DNA of 64,000 bases from Chionoecetes opilio (GCA_016584305.1 JACEEZ010005919.1:145001-209000), one strand, 5' to 3'; numbered from the stretch's first letter, positions 48,501-61,299 are shown. The notes: generated from the letters alone by a model not told the origin. Numbers and translations: made by a program.

Positions 48501-51405
48501 CAACCAAAGTAATCAACAAAACTATTAATACAACCAAAGTAATCAACAAAACTATTAATACAACCAAAGTAATCAACAAAACTATTAATACAACCAAAGT
48601 AATGAACAAAACTATTAATACAACCAAAGTAATGAACAAAACTATTAATACAACCAAAGTAATGAACAAAACTATTAATACAACCAAAGTAATGAACAAA
48701 ACTATTAATACAACCAAAGTAATGAACAAAACTATTAATACAACCAAAGTAATGAACAAAACTATTAATACAACCAAAGTAATGAACAAAACTATTAATA
48801 CAACCAAAGTAATCAACAAAACTATTAATACAACCAAAGTAATGAACAAAACTATTAATACAACCAAAGTAATGAACAAAACTATTAATACAACCAAAGT
48901 AATGAACAAAACTATTAATACAACCAAAGTAATCAACAAAACTATTAATACAACCAAAGTAATGAACAAAACTATTAATACAACCAAAGTAATGAACAAA
49001 ACTATTAATACAACCAAAGTAATGAACAAAACTATTAATACAACCAAAGTAATCAACAAAACTATTAATACAACCAAAGTAATGAACAAAACTATTAATA
49101 CAACCAAAGTAATGAACAAAACTATTAATACAACCAAAGTAATCAACAAAACTATTAATACAACCAAAGTAATGAACAAAACTATTAATACAACCAAAGT
49201 AATGAACAAAACTATTAATACAACCAAAGTAATCAACAAAACTATTAATACAACCAAAGTAATGAACAAAACTATTAATACAACCAAAGTAATGAACAAA
49301 ACTATTAATACAACCAAAGTAATGAACAAAACTATTAATACAACCAAAGTAATGAACAAAACTATTAATACAACCAAAGTAATCAACAAAACTATTAATA
49401 CAACCAAAGTAATGAACAAAACTATTAATACAACCAAAGTAATGAACAAAACTATTAATACAACCAAAGTAATCAACAAAACTATTAATACAACCAAAGT
49501 AATGAACAAAACTATTAATACAACCAAAGTAATCAACAAAACTATTAATACAACCAAAGTAATCAACAAAACTATTAATACAACCAAAGTAATGAACAAA
49601 ACTATTAATACAACCAAAGTAATGAACAAAACTATTAATACAACCAAAGTAATGAACAAAACTATTAATACAACCAAAGTAATCAACAAAACTATTAATA
49701 CAACCAAAGTAATCAACAAAACTATTAATACAACCAAAGTAATGAACAAAACTATTAATACAACCAAAGTAATCAACAAAACTATTAATACAACCAAAGT
49801 AATCAACAAAACTATTAATACAACCAAAGTAATGAACAAAACTATTAATACAACCAAAGTAATCAACAAAACTATTAATACAACCAAAGTAATGAACAAA
49901 ACTATTAATACAACCAAAGTAATCAACAAAACTATTAATACAACCAAAGTAATGAACAAAACTATTAATACAACCAAAGTAATGAACAAAACTATTAATA
50001 CAACCAAAGTAATCAACAAAACTATTAATACAACCAAAGTAATCAACAAAACTATTAATACAACCAAAGTAATGAACAAAACTATTAATACAACCAAAGT
50101 AATGAACAAAACTATTAATACAACCAAAGTAATCAACAAAACTATTAATACAACCAAAGTAATCAACAAAACTATTAATACAACCAAAGTAATGAACAAA
50201 ACTATTAATACAACCAAAGTAATCAACAAAACTATTAATACAACCAAAGTAATGAACAAAACTATTAATACAACCAAAGTAATCAACAAAACTATTAATA
50301 CAACCAAAGTAATGAACAAAACTATTAATACAACCAAAGTAATCAACAAAACTATTAATACAACCAAAGTAATGAACAAAACTATTAATACAACCAAAGT
50401 AATGAACAAAACTATTAATACAACCAAAGTAATGAACAAAACTATTAATACAACCAAAGTAATCACAAAACTATTAATACAACCAAAGTAATCAACAAAA
50501 CTATTAATACAACCAAAGTAATCAACAAAACTATTAATACAACCAAAGTAATGAACAAAACTATTAATACAACCAAAGTAATGAACAAAACTATTAATAC
50601 AACCAAAGTAATGAACAAAACTATTAATACAACCAAAGTAATGAACAAAACTATTAATACAACCAAAGTAATGAACAAAACTATTAATACAACCAAAGTA
50701 ATGAACAAAACTATTAATACAACCAAAGTAATGAACAAAACTATTAATACAACCAAAGTAATGAACAAAACTATTAATACAACCAAAGTAATCAACAAAC
50801 TATTAATACAACCAAAGTAATCAACAAAACTATTAATACAACCAAAGTAATGAACAAAACTATTAATACAACCAAAGTAATGAACAAAACTATTAATACA
50901 ACCAAAGTAATCAACAAAACTATTAATACAACCAAAGTAATCAACAAAACTATTAATACAACCAAAGTAATGAACAAAACTATTAATACAACCAAAGTAA
51001 TGAACAAAACTATTAATACAACCAAAGTAATGAACAAAACTATTAATACAACCAAAGTAATCAACAAAACTATTAATACAACCAAAGTAATCAACAAAAC
51101 TATTAATACAACCAAAGTAATGAACAAAACTATTAATACAACCAAAGTAATGAACAAAACTATTAATACAACCAAAGTAATGAACAAAAAAATTAATACA
51201 ACCAAAGTAATGAACAAAACTATTAATACAACCAAAGTAATCAACAAAACTATTAATACAACCAAAGTAATGAACAAAAAAATTAATACAACCAAAGTAA
51301 TGAACAAAAAAATTAATACAACCAAAGTAATGAACAAAAAAATTAATACAACCAAAGTAATCAACAAAAAAATTAATACAACCAAAGTAATCAACAAAAA
51401 AATGC
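45585..51405. repeat. 30-bp minisatellite, about 194 copies
   Basis: Very homogeneous array of a 30-bp unit containing AACAAAACTATTAATACAAC then CAAAGTAATG or CAAAGTAATC. One base (G or C in AATSAAC) varies copy by copy; a C replaces T in the first copies (TTAACAC), and AAAAAATTAAT variants mark the right end. Degenerate units lie at about 46462-46500 and 47530-47555. The period is a multiple of three without stops, so frames of up to about 800 codons appear on both strands (M-N-K-T-I-N-T-T-K-V in one direction). These are not taken as genes. Confidence 0.98.
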
Positions 51406-52424
51406 TGGCAGCTGACTCAAGCCCACAAAAGCAGCCCACATTTTATCCCTTTTTATGCAGATATTCAGTGCAAATCCTGAATGGTTTTTGTTTTGTTGTG
51501 AACACTGAACGTCACGTAGCGGGTATGAATCCTATTTCACTACACTGGATGGGTGGACACATTTGTTTGCTGGTTGTTTCGTGCACACATTCACCTATTT
51601 TGTCAGTCCGGGGTGTACAGGGTTATGTGCCTCAGTGTCTTGGTAGAGGCATGGCCAGATAAAACACCTCGAATATTGCCTTCTAGTCTTCGCTACATTA
51701 CAAAAAAAATTGTTTTAAATAGTCTTCAAAAAACAAGAAACGTGTTAAATCAGTAGGTATTGAATTAGTACTTATATTATTGCATACTCTTACTCTTGTA
51801 ATCAAACTGTATGATTTGTATTATGTATAGAAGTCATCATTGAGATATGCATAAAACACAACAGACTGACCTTCGAGTAATAACGGTAAAGACTTAAGAA
51901 TGACTAAATGTATATACTATATACACATAAGGCAAGTCAGGGAGACAGATCAGTCAAAGCAAAGTTCCTCCAACATATCATAACATATGTTGTAAAAATT
52001 GGTACCATTTTGGCTGATATAATTATCTTTAATCAAGGCAGTTTGTTTATTGGCCGAAATGTCATCCTCTTTCCTCTGTCTCTCCGGTATTTGGACGGTA
52101 TTGTTGAAAAGGTGAACTGCATATCTTTTTGATGATAAGAATGGACATGTGCAATGTACTCGCCCACACTGCATATTTGTAATGCTTCTCGCGTGAAATT
52201 GTTTGACGTGGATCATCCCGAGGTAATGATATTTTTTAGTGGTGCTCTTGGCCGGTAATTACTACTATAGTGTTCCTCCTTCAGCCCGGCTCAGAGTCCT
52301 GTTCTCCAAGACCAGTGGTTAAACCTCTCTCTCAGCTCAGGAACTGATGACCTCACTTAACAAAATGTAGCAGCTATCCATTTACTCATTGGTAAATCTC
52401 AATACAGCAGTACATTGTAACATA
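51406..52424. other. Intergenic, nothing recognised
   Basis: No supported exon, RNA gene or element. Confidence 0.5.
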
Positions 52425-52790
52425 ACCGCCCGGGTCCCACTATGAGGTTACGGGTTCACCTCAAAGCGAGGGTTGACGAGGTAAAAACACGATCCTGACT
52501 TTTATGGTAACGCGGGCTGACGAGGCCTCGTTCCCGACGTGGCGTGATTTTTGAAAAATTTAAATTGTTGCGTCAACCCACGTCAGTTACCTGGTGAAGT
52601 GATGCGGCAGTGTCGTGGCCATGATGTGGCTCTGTTTTTATCCGACGTGGCTGACGAGGCATTAATGTCGCTGACGTGGCGATCGGGCTGACGTGAGTTG
52701 ACACGAAAAAATTCTCGCATCAACCAGTGTCAGGCAATTGTTTCTACTTGGGTTGACGTGGACCCGTAGCCTCGTGGTGGGACCGGGCTT
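52425..52790. mobile_element. Inverted-repeat DNA element, about 365 bp
   Basis: Ends CCCGGGTCCCACTATGAGG and its near-complement CCTCGTGGTGGGACCGGG, continuing into GGGTTCACCTC-like inner arms and several TGACGTGG/TGACGAGG repeats. Superfamily not resolved. Confidence 0.65.
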
Positions 52791-53912
52791 TATGTGGTAC
52801 ATATAGGTAATGGTTGCAGCCACCAAATATCTAATCAATGATTATCATCCAATCATAAGTTTCGACCGAGTCAGTGATTGTGGCAACTAATAAGCTCTGA
52901 CGCCTGGCTGTGGGTATTCTGTAATCATGTCTTCTCTCCCCCTTGTTTGATATCTATGGAAATGAATGAGTGAGTGAGTGTTTATGGGGCAAAATATTTA
53001 TGATGGCATTGAAATTTTACCCACATTTGTACTTAAAAAAAGTCTACTTATATCTCTCAAAGTGTATGTAAGAAGTTTTGCTTCAGCATACTTTATCGCC
53101 CTAATGCTGAGATCTGGTTCTTCCCGAGACGAGTGTCTGAGGTCCTGTCAACCCTACCGAGCCTCACCTATGATTGTACGGCTGTCTATACTTGGTGATA
53201 ATACAGGGAAAATATGTCATGATTGTTTTGCTTTAACCTTGTGATGTTGTGGTGTGTTGCTGCAGCCCAAAGACTTGCTGCTCAGCCAAGATGGATGAAA
53301 GTGTGTTGTAACAAATACCCCGAAATATTTGGTGCAGAAAACTACACTAATGTGACAAAACTACGGTAAAGTTCTTGAAATTATTATCATAAAATGCAAA
53401 TGTTCAAAACTACATTGGTGATTTGTAAATACTATATCAAAGCTTCCAAATCCTAATTACTGTGTACGCTTCACCTGGTTTGTTGCACTTTTCTGATGAA
53501 TGCCTGACAATTTTCATGATATGCAGATTGCAAATTTAATTCTTTAAAATCGTGGCACAAACAAAAATTTCTCTTGTAAAAACAATATACACAAACAGAT
53601 GAGAAGTACCTGCCACCGTTGGTCTGTGGATGCGGAAATCTTTTGGCGAGACACGGCTTAGTCTTATTTGCTATATTCTGAATCCATCATCTGCTGTGAT
53701 GCTAAGTGCTGCCTCAGGGAATTTGTGACTGCGGGAAAATAAATCAATATTCTTTTTTTAATGATACATTTCCATATGAATAATTACTGCAGCCTAAATA
53801 AAAATGTATGTTTATAAACTCCACAGCATTTTTCTATCAAATTCACAAAGGATTGTCTCTAGCAAATATCATGCGTGCACTGAAGTAGCCGAACTGCAGC
53901 TCTACAAGACAG
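52791..53912. other. Intergenic, nothing recognised
   Basis: AT-rich, with no supportable exon or repeat family. Confidence 0.5.
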
Positions 53913-54394
53913 TACAGGTTGAAGTTCCCAAACTCGGCAACCTCGGGACCAGCGCCGAGCCGAGTAATGGAATTTTCCGACTTTTAGAACGTAGATATAT
54001 TAAGGGGAAAAAAGCATGAAAATCACATTAAAAAAATTGAACTTCTTCAAAAAGTCTATTTTCTCAGAAATAGTTAACACATTGTTCTTCCTTTTCTTTT
54101 CACTTCCACCAGTAGGTGTTCCTGGATGTTTGGGAGCCATAATACCAATAACAGACCTGTAGAAGTACACAAAATAACAGTGTACACAACTCGAGTCACA
54201 ACACCACTGAACAATAACAACAAACAAATCGGCGGGAGAAACCAAGCGGCCTAGTGTGGTGGCACCCAGCGGCCGACCCGGCAACTACGCGCCGGGTTTT
54301 GGGTGTTCTGCCGGTTTTGGAAAATCCGGAACCATAGCAGAGTTTTGGGTGTTGCAGAGTCTTGGGATGCCGAGTTTGGGAACTTCAACCTGTA
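53913..54394 (-). mobile_element. Deleted Tigger/pogo-type element
   Basis: Perfect ends CAGGTTGAAGTTCCCAAACT and complement, with TA borders at 53913-53914 and 54393-54394. Retains the start of a transposase on the minus strand. Confidence 0.8.
54000..54140 (-). pseudogene. pogo-type transposase N-terminal remnant
   Basis: 46 codons from M-A-P-K-H-P, through K-K-R-K-N-N-V-L-T-I-S-E-K-I-D-F-L-K-K, then unrelated residues and a stop. A basic patch followed by L-T-I-x-E-K-x-x-x-L-K is the start of the CENP-B/pogo helix-turn-helix DNA-binding domain. Truncated right after the first helix by the internal deletion. Confidence 0.6.
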
Positions 54395-55174
54395 TTGCAT
54401 ATCACTACCTGAATCAAACCCGTTGACCTTATGGATTGAACTTGACCGGAATAAATTGACTTCAGATCAAGGTAAATTGCCTTGGACATGCGTTGCTGAA
54501 GTAGTAGTTTATATCTGCCTTGTTTTCTTTTATCTTCTTTTTCAGACTTAATTACAATCACTACATCATCAATACAGCAGAGGGTTGGTTAGTCTTTTTC
54601 TGCAGACTCTGGCTTGTCTTGGTAAATTATCCTTTCAATAACTACTGAGCTATTTTCCTAACTCAACTCTCTTGTATCTTGCTGCAGCTTAATACACGCT
54701 GCTGGGAAGGTATACTTTTCCAACCTCACCAATGAAACCAGTACAACACTTGCATGCAACACAAAACAGGTAAACACAGCTCAAATCAATCAAGATGTCT
54801 GATGAGGAAATGTGTCCCTGCTTCTGCAATCACACAGGTAATTCGGAGGAGTCACGGCAGACCAAGTGGAGAAACATAACATTAAATAATTATCACAAAT
54901 TATACATAAATCACGACGCGTCCAAGGAATGGCTGAATATAAACTACACAAAAAAAAGTTGTTCAAAAGTGTACAAAGGAGTCTTAATGAGAGTAAGTCT
55001 TACAGTATGGGAGCAAAGTAAGGCACAGCATGACGGGGAATGGATGGGACGTGGGAAATTGTACGGATGAGAGAACTGAACAGAAAGAATATCTTGGGAT
55101 ATTTCTGCTACAGCCACACCATACAAAACACTCCCCGGGAGGATGGAAGATAGTGACGATGATGATGATGACAA

Positions 55175-55455
55175 TGATTGAATGATTGATTTAATGCCAA
55201 AAAGGTGAATGTGCCAAACATCAGAGGTCATATGGCACTATGGCAAAGCCTATAAAGGGTCAGGGTTAAAGAATAATAGTGAAACGATGAGGGAAGGGGA
55301 AAGAACGGAATGTTACAGCAGGATGGTTAGATCAGATGCAGGATGTGGATTTGTTGGAGGAAGGAGGTTAAATTGTCCAGGGAGAAGGAGGGGGATTCCG
55401 GGAGAATGTCCGCAAGACAGGGAGGACAAATGAGGGAAGGAACTGGAACGGGCAG
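55175..55455 (+). mobile_element. Dispersed repeat (SINE-like), copy 1
   Basis: About 280 bp shared with 60100-60375: GTGCCAAACATCAGAGGTCA at the start and AAGGAACTGGAACGGGCA at the end. Further pieces at 56036-56110 and 38460-38540. Confidence 0.6.
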
Positions 55456-55734
55456 GATGATGACAATGATGATGATCCTATATTTGGTCTTAAGTGATTG
55501 ACTAGCTGAATCAAACTTAGTCTAATCATACGACTATTTCCCATTAAAAAGTATGTACATATGTGCTTCATTAAAAAGTGCCAGCAGTTGTGGGATACGG
55601 GAAGAAAGAAAACTTGAGAAAGGTTGATATCATGAAAGTCTGGGAAAAAAATGTTAAGGAATGCCAACCTTTCCAGTCTTTTTAAGTAGCCTAACAATGC
55701 ATGCACGTGGAGGAAGTAATGGAATAAATGCTAT

Positions 55735-55747
55735 AAAAAAAAAAATA

Positions 55748-55791
<44 letters not shown>

Positions 55792-55946
55792 AGACATCAG
55801 AGGTCACATATATGGCACTATGGCAAAGCATAATGGGCGGGGGACCAACGGGCGAGGACCAACCATCAGAACCCTCAAGTGAACCTCCAGAGCTTACCAT
55901 CCGAGCCCTGGGTCACCACTGCCTACAGGCGCTATAGGCACAAATG

Positions 55947-55977
<31 letters not shown>
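55735..55977 (+). mobile_element. Truncated SINE with poly(A) tracts
   Basis: Poly(A) at 55735-55788, then the dispersed-family start, then the 3' third of the SINE at 44258 (CTGCCTACAGGCGCTATAGG) ending in poly(A) at 55947-55977. Confidence 0.65.
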
Positions 55978-55979
<2 letters not shown>

Positions 55980-55982
55980 AAA

Positions 55983-55993
55983 AAAATAATAAC

Positions 55994-56031
<38 letters not shown>
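55983..56031. repeat. (AAT)n microsatellite
   Basis: About 16 AAT triplets directly after the SINE poly(A). Confidence 0.95.
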
Positions 56032-56032
<1 letters not shown>

Positions 56033-56176
56033 GGGGAGGGGTTATAGAGAAAGAGTGAAACGGTGAGGGAAGGGGAAAGGAACGGAACGTAACACAGCAG
56101 GATGAAATGAATGTCAGCAACTCATCATTTATAAGAGACACAGTATTTGTGCCACGCTGAATCCTTAACGCCTAAT

Positions 56177-56435
56177 ACCGTAGATAACACTATAGTCGCC
56201 AGTCACTCGCCACTGCACGAATGTCCCCAGGCACAATATATTACGAATTTTAGCATCACTACCGACTTTTATGTGCCACTGAAGACGTGTAGTGTGATGT
56301 ACATAATATAAACTACTGTGCATGTCTCTTAAGTGGCACATATAAGTCTGTTGTGATGCTAAAATTCGTAATATATTGTGCCTGGCGACATTAGTGCAGT
56401 GGCGAGTGACTGGCGACTATAGTGTTATCTACGGT
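56177..56435. mobile_element. Palindromic MITE, about 260 bp
   Basis: Ends ACCGTAGATAACACTATAGT and complement. The arms are about 110 bp and also share TATTACGAATTTTAGCATCA with its complement. Confidence 0.8.
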
Positions 56436-56705
56436 AGGGGGACACTGAAACCTTCACTGAGAGGACGGACACACATCGAGCCTTACTTAGGAATCTGTGA
56501 AGGAATCAGATATTTATGAGTTGAATGTTGACAAGAATCAGCAGACAATACGCACACAGAGAAACCGCACTCAATGAAACTGTTGAGCGGAGAACCTAGA
56601 CAACCAGTTTCACCACCAGACTCTTTACTGCGTCAGTGGCAAAAACTGGGACCTAATCATTATCTATTCTAACAGGTTGGGGGAAATCTTGAATCACCTT
56701 AAACT

Positions 56706-56883
56706 AGGATTCCATTCATGCGTTTGCGTTGTGTTTGCGTTAAAAGGGCCTGAAAACCGATCGCTACATGCAAATAACGCAAATGCACAACGCTAACGCA
56801 AATGTGCTAATAGAAACAACCGGGTACTACATTTCCATACGTTCTATTTTTTCCTCATACCACAAACACATTAATGGAATCCT
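56706..56883. mobile_element. Small inverted-repeat element
   Basis: Ends AGGATTCCATT and AATGGAATCCT about 178 bp apart, with inner GCGTTTGCGTTGTGTTTGCG against TGCACAACGCTAACGCAAAT. Superfamily not resolved. Confidence 0.5.
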
Positions 56884-56894
56884 TGCTTTATACT

Positions 56895-57107
56895 TTAACC
56901 CCTGAGACCCAGAACATAATTTCCATTGTAATTTGGGTACCATTAGATGATTTTTAGTGAATATAAGCAATATTTTATAGATATGACCTGTTTAGTATCC
57001 TTGTTCACTAACTAATTTGGTCTATTCAGTTACATTTGTGTAATTTTATGGCTCAACAATATACAATTTTTTATAGCAAAGGAAAGATCTGGGCGTGAAG
57101 GGGTTAA
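56895..57107 (-). mobile_element. piggyBac-like MITE, copy 5
   Basis: Minus-strand copy, about 205 bp, between TTAA at 56895-56898 and 57104-57107. Confidence 0.85.
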
Positions 57108-57882
57108 ATATTACTCCCTCACAGCCACACAGAGTACATCAGAATTGCCACTCTACTCTGGATCACACAGACTGACTTCAAGACTTCAAGCAGCACCTCC
57201 TGTAAAGATTATCTGAAGACGACATTTAAACCTGAGCAGTTAGAGCCAAGTGCCAGGAGTGTGTGGTCAGGGAATACAAGAAGTATGCAAGAAATTAAGA
57301 GTTTCATTATCTTGGTTGTACCCTATGCAGCACATCAGGAGACATGGCAGTATATGCTGGAAGGAGAGACAGAGAAAATATAGATCAAATAACATTATAG
57401 AAAATCAAATGTTGTCTTGGGAGGTGCGGTCTATTATTAGGGGAAGACGGAGAAAATAGATAAAATAACATTATAGAAAACCATTAAGTAAAAATATGTT
57501 GTTGTCTTGGGAGGTGCTGTCTATTATTAAGGGTAGTAGCAATTTTTTTTCTCCATTAAATCAAGTATCACATTCTATACTCTCCTGAGACATTCATCTA
57601 TTCCTAAATATTTACAAATATGAAAATGAAGGATTGTGAAGTGCCTTGCCTTTCATGAAGCGTCAAAATCTTTGTTCAAATTTTTCACTACCAGTTAAAA
57701 TACTTTTGAGTGGAAACCTAAGATTCTTTTGTAAATGATTTGCATGTATTGTATCAGCATTCCATCCTTCATCATTTACTACTGAAGGAAATACACACAT
57801 GATTGTCTTTGCATGTAATATAACTTGGTGCCACGTGAGGAGCCCAGCGGCCGGTGTAGTGATCTCACCAGCTACCTCACCA
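57108..57882. other. Intergenic, short local duplication only
   Basis: A pair of related segments (TTGTCTTGGGAGGTGC near 57412 and 57502, each followed by GTCTATTATTA) is the only structure. Confidence 0.5.
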
Positions 57883-57884
57883 CA

Positions 57885-58011
57885 AGATATGACTTGCTTA
57901 GTATCCTTGTCTACTAACTAATTTGGTATCTTCAGTTACTTTTCGTTATTTTATGACTAACAACAGATGATTTATAATAGCCAAGGAAAGATCTGGGCGT
58001 GAAGGGGTTAA
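57885..58011 (-). mobile_element. piggyBac-like MITE, copy 6, truncated
   Basis: Only the half ending GATCTGGGCGTGAAGGGG and TTAA (58008-58011) is present; the other end is lost. Confidence 0.75.
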
Positions 58012-58134
58012 GCAGTTTGGATGTTTAAGCTCAAAGCTGAAAAGTTTGTGGTCAGATAGAGACATGTTGAGGCGTGTTGTGATGTTCCCTGATGCACCAC
58101 AACTATGCTTGGTTAGGGAGCACCTAGGAATGGG

Positions 58135-58212
58135 TGTCGGGAACTACCTCGTGTAGGTCTCACGGCCTCTTGTAGCTTCCTTATTTTCTTATGTTTTTAT
58201 GTTCTTACCTTT
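58135..58212 (+). mobile_element. LINE family 1 tail fragment
   Basis: AACTACCTCGTGTAGGTCTC through TTATTTTCTTATGTTTTTAT. Confidence 0.7.
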
Positions 58213-58214
58213 TG

Positions 58215-58735
58215 CCCGAGTAGCTACACTGCACAAATACGCACTGAAACACTGCTCCCTGGGTGAATAGTTGTTTGACAATGTATACCAATTCTGTTCC
58301 TGGGTAAAACATGGTGGAAACATTGGATGTAGAGTAGTAATTAAAGCAGAACATAGAACATTTCAAGTGAATGTGCCTTTGCCTAGAACACTACCCTACC
58401 CTCCCCTTATACTGAAACACTGCTCCCTGGGTGAATAGTTGTTAGACAATATAGTACACGTATACCAATTCTGATCTTGGGTAAAACGTATATATTGTCA
58501 AACTACTATTCACCCCGGGAGCAGTGTTTCAGTATAGGGGAGGGTAGGTAGTGTTCTAGGCAAAGGCACATTCACTTGAAATGTGCTATGTTCTGCTTTG
58601 ATTACTACTCTACATTCAATGTTACCACCATGTTTTACCCAGGAACAGAATTGGTATACATTGTCAAACAACTATTCACCCAGGGAGCAGTGTTTCAGTG
58701 TATATTTGTGCAGTGTAGCTACTCGGCCAAGGGTA
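58215..58735. repeat. Large hairpin, arms about 230 bp
   Basis: GAGTAGCTACACTGCACAAA on the left and its complement on the right bound arms that contain ACTGAAACACTGCTCCCTGG twice on the left and its complement twice on the right. It is thus an inverted repeat with an internal direct repeat. Confidence 0.85.
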
Positions 58736-58739
58736 GCTG

Positions 58740-60095
58740 GTGAGATCGCTGCACCGGGACAGAGCACGGCTAAGGCTGAGCATGGAAGGGTTGTATAATC
58801 GTAATCTGATCTCAACACAACTTACACCATGGTCCTCTCCTTACCATGAATGAGACTTCCAGGGGTGACCATGGTAGGTGGAGGGAGGACCAACAGTGAC
58901 GGCTAGGAGTGTCAGTGTACAGACTTGATATGGAGACTGGATGAAACTGACAAACTTTTAAACGTAAGGACTATCATTTTTGCTCTTTGGTTAATACAGT
59001 CTTCTCATTCCTTCTATTCATGGCGAGTCCTCAGCCGCCATTGTTGAGAACCCATGACAAGGAAGGAAGGATAGGCTGTACATGTCAGGGATGGTACAGG
59101 TGACCACAGAGTTATGGACACAATGACTCTGCCTCACACCTGACTAAGTTGTTAGGTCACTGCAGAACACACTACGGACATCTGTAGGCTACCTCCGTCT
59201 ATCAATGTTCTTAGTTAGATTGATCTTCTTCTCTTGACTGGGCTTATTGTTTAAATTCTTCTTCCATTCTGCATGACCACAACAATCACAATAGTTTAAG
59301 TATTTCACCGTTGATTGATGGATGCTAAGAATGAAAACATTAATCATGTAGACATCTTCCACAGCCTCTCAAGGTCAGGATCAAGACAAATGTCATTACC
59401 GACGAGGCGGCCTGACCCCCAAGGACGAGCCTGACGATGCCTCTCACACTTGAGCAATGATGAGCCAGATGGCAGGTCCCTCAGAGAGCCTCCCCAGAGC
59501 TGGCCGGGACTCAGGACTCAGGGTGCGGGAACAGAAGGGCGGCATCCAGTGCCTCTACTCCTGCCCTGAAAACATTATGTCATTTGATGATACTGATCCT
59601 GTGACACTACTTGTAGCTTACATATTGACAACTGTTGGACATTCATAACTCAATATTGGAGAAATTCAGCTACGGTAATTCCTTTGTAAAAATGCTTCTG
59701 CCTTTGATTATATTCCTTCTGACTTGAATTTTGACTCAATCTCAGGGGGCAACCTGGAAATTTAATCTGAAAAGCACACAAGACCATTTGTGGGTCATGA
59801 TTATGCCTCATAACCAGCGCTTAAAAACTAAATTATTTTTCAAACGGTTCGTTCCGATCAGAAACAGATGAAGGAAGATGGTGAGATACTAAATACCCAC
59901 AGACAATAATGAGACTGTGGTGATAGCGTGCAATTTTGAGACACTGAGGTAAGGCTGTGAACTAAGAAGTGGTCATGAGGTGCTGGTGTGCTGCAAACAG
60001 ACTTACAGAAGCTTGGTGTTGGTCTGTGCAAGATGTAGTGCCACGGGGATCACTGCAATGCTTACCCTACATGACAGGATTGCTTGTAATGCCCA
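58740..60095. other. Intergenic, no supported gene
   Basis: A possible acceptor at 59363 (CTTCCACAG) opens a 16-codon frame L-K-V-R-I-K-T-N-V-I-T-D-E-A-A and stop. It is too short to call an exon. Confidence 0.4.
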
Positions 60096-60099
60096 AAAA

Positions 60100-60375
60100 A
60101 GGGGAGAAATGTGCCAGACATCAGAGGTCATATGGCACTCTGGCAAAGCATTAAAAAAAAGGGAGGAGTTAGAGAGAAAGAGTGAACCGGTGAGGCCTGG
60201 GGAAAGGAATGGATTGTTACAACAGGATGGTTAGATCAAATAAAGGATGTGTATTTGTCGGAGGAAGGAGATTAAATTACCCAGGGAGAAGGAGGGAGAT
60301 TACGTGAGGACATCCGCAAGACAAGGAGTTCGGGTGAGGGAGGACAAATAAGAGAAAGAACTGGAACGGGCATAC
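60100..60375 (+). mobile_element. Dispersed repeat (SINE-like), copy 2
   Basis: Second long copy of the family at 55175; about 85% similar by eye. Confidence 0.6.
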
Positions 60376-60499
60376 ATAGCAGGAACAACAAGCTATGGGT
60401 GAGGACATGCTTAGAAACAGTCACTTCCTCACTCACCCTATCAATAGCTGGCTGGTTATCAATGTCCCTCCTAATACCTTCCTCCTCCTCCTCCTCTTC

Positions 60500-61159
60500 C
60501 TAACCATCTTCCTCTGGTTTCTCCTCTGCCGCTTCTAAGCACAACGAGACGGGTTCCTTCCAGTTCTCTTTTTTATCATTCTCACTTGAAACTTTTTCTT
60601 TGAGGTGTATGGAGTTGATATCAATGATGTTGTTATGGACCTCCACCTCCTCCTCCTTCCATCTCTCCTCTGTAGTAATATCTTCATCACTTTTCTCACC
60701 TGGACTATTCTTCTCACTGCTGACCTCAACCTCCGCAGCGATCTTGTTTTCTTCATCCTCATCTTCTTCCTGTTGGCTCTCTCTTCTTCTCTTTCTACTG
60801 TTGCTGTTCCCTCCACCCCTGTCATTTCCTCCAGGTTCTCCATAAGAGTGGAAAAAGCCACCTGTAATGAGTGGTTAGAGGTGGGAAGGTAAGTCCATGA
60901 GAGGTAACTGAAACTTAACCCTTAACTGATAGGTGTGTTGGCAAGAATCATTCTGTCAGGACGGGAATTTATAAGTAAAAAGGGTAAAAAAAAAAAAAAA
61001 ACGCCTCACCTCCAGGCCGCCGCGCAGGGTGTTGAGGACCTGGGGCCGCGTGTACTGCTCCTGCCCCCTGAAGGCGCCGGACAGGTGCCGGAACAGACCA
61101 GACAGGGTTGACTTAAACATCGCCCTCACCTGCTCATGGGTCAGGCCGCGGGTGTCCCC
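60500..61159 (-). CDS. FKBP15-like C-terminal exons (frame conflict)
   Basis: Two exons. The first (61159 to 61010, 50 codons) reads H-E-Q-V-R-A-M-F-K-S-T-L-S-G-L-F-R, then Q-Y-T-R-P-Q-V-L-N-T-L-R-G-G-L-E. It resembles the conserved helical segment after the coiled coil of FKBP15 (also called WAFL), an early-endosome and actin-linked protein. The second opens at 60861 after CTCATTACAG. In phase it reads V-A-F-S-T-L-M-E-N-L-E-E-M-T-G, continuing the helix. Further on, a different frame gives a coherent acidic C-terminus (E-E-D-E-D-E-E-N-K, T-T-E-E-R-W-K-E-E-E-V, E-K-P-E-E-D-G) ending at TAG 60500. A one-base indel near the GA-rich 60770-60790 is implied. Family assignment is from memory of the pattern and is moderate. 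Confidence 0.5.
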
Positions 61160-61299
61160 CTGGCGAGCACAAACACATCCACGTGACATTCCAAGATGCG
61201 CACACACACGCACATACAATTTTTAAGCTGATAACAAAGATGGAAGAAACAGACAATGAGAGACTACTGACTCGGAAGCAAAGAGAAGGTAGATACATA

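Noticed and set aside
45585..51405. Regular 30-bp repeats as a possible CRISPR array
   Set aside because: Units are directly adjacent with no spacers, and the genome is eukaryotic.
45578..51439. Open frames of up to 796 codons on both strands in the 30-bp array
   Set aside because: They arise because the period is a multiple of three and lacks stops. The encoded peptides are pure repeats with no start context, splice structure or conserved part.
59364..59412. Terminal exon L-K-V-R-I-K-T-N-V-I-T-D-E-A-A
   Set aside because: Only 16 codons, with no upstream exon that fits; a chance acceptor cannot be excluded.
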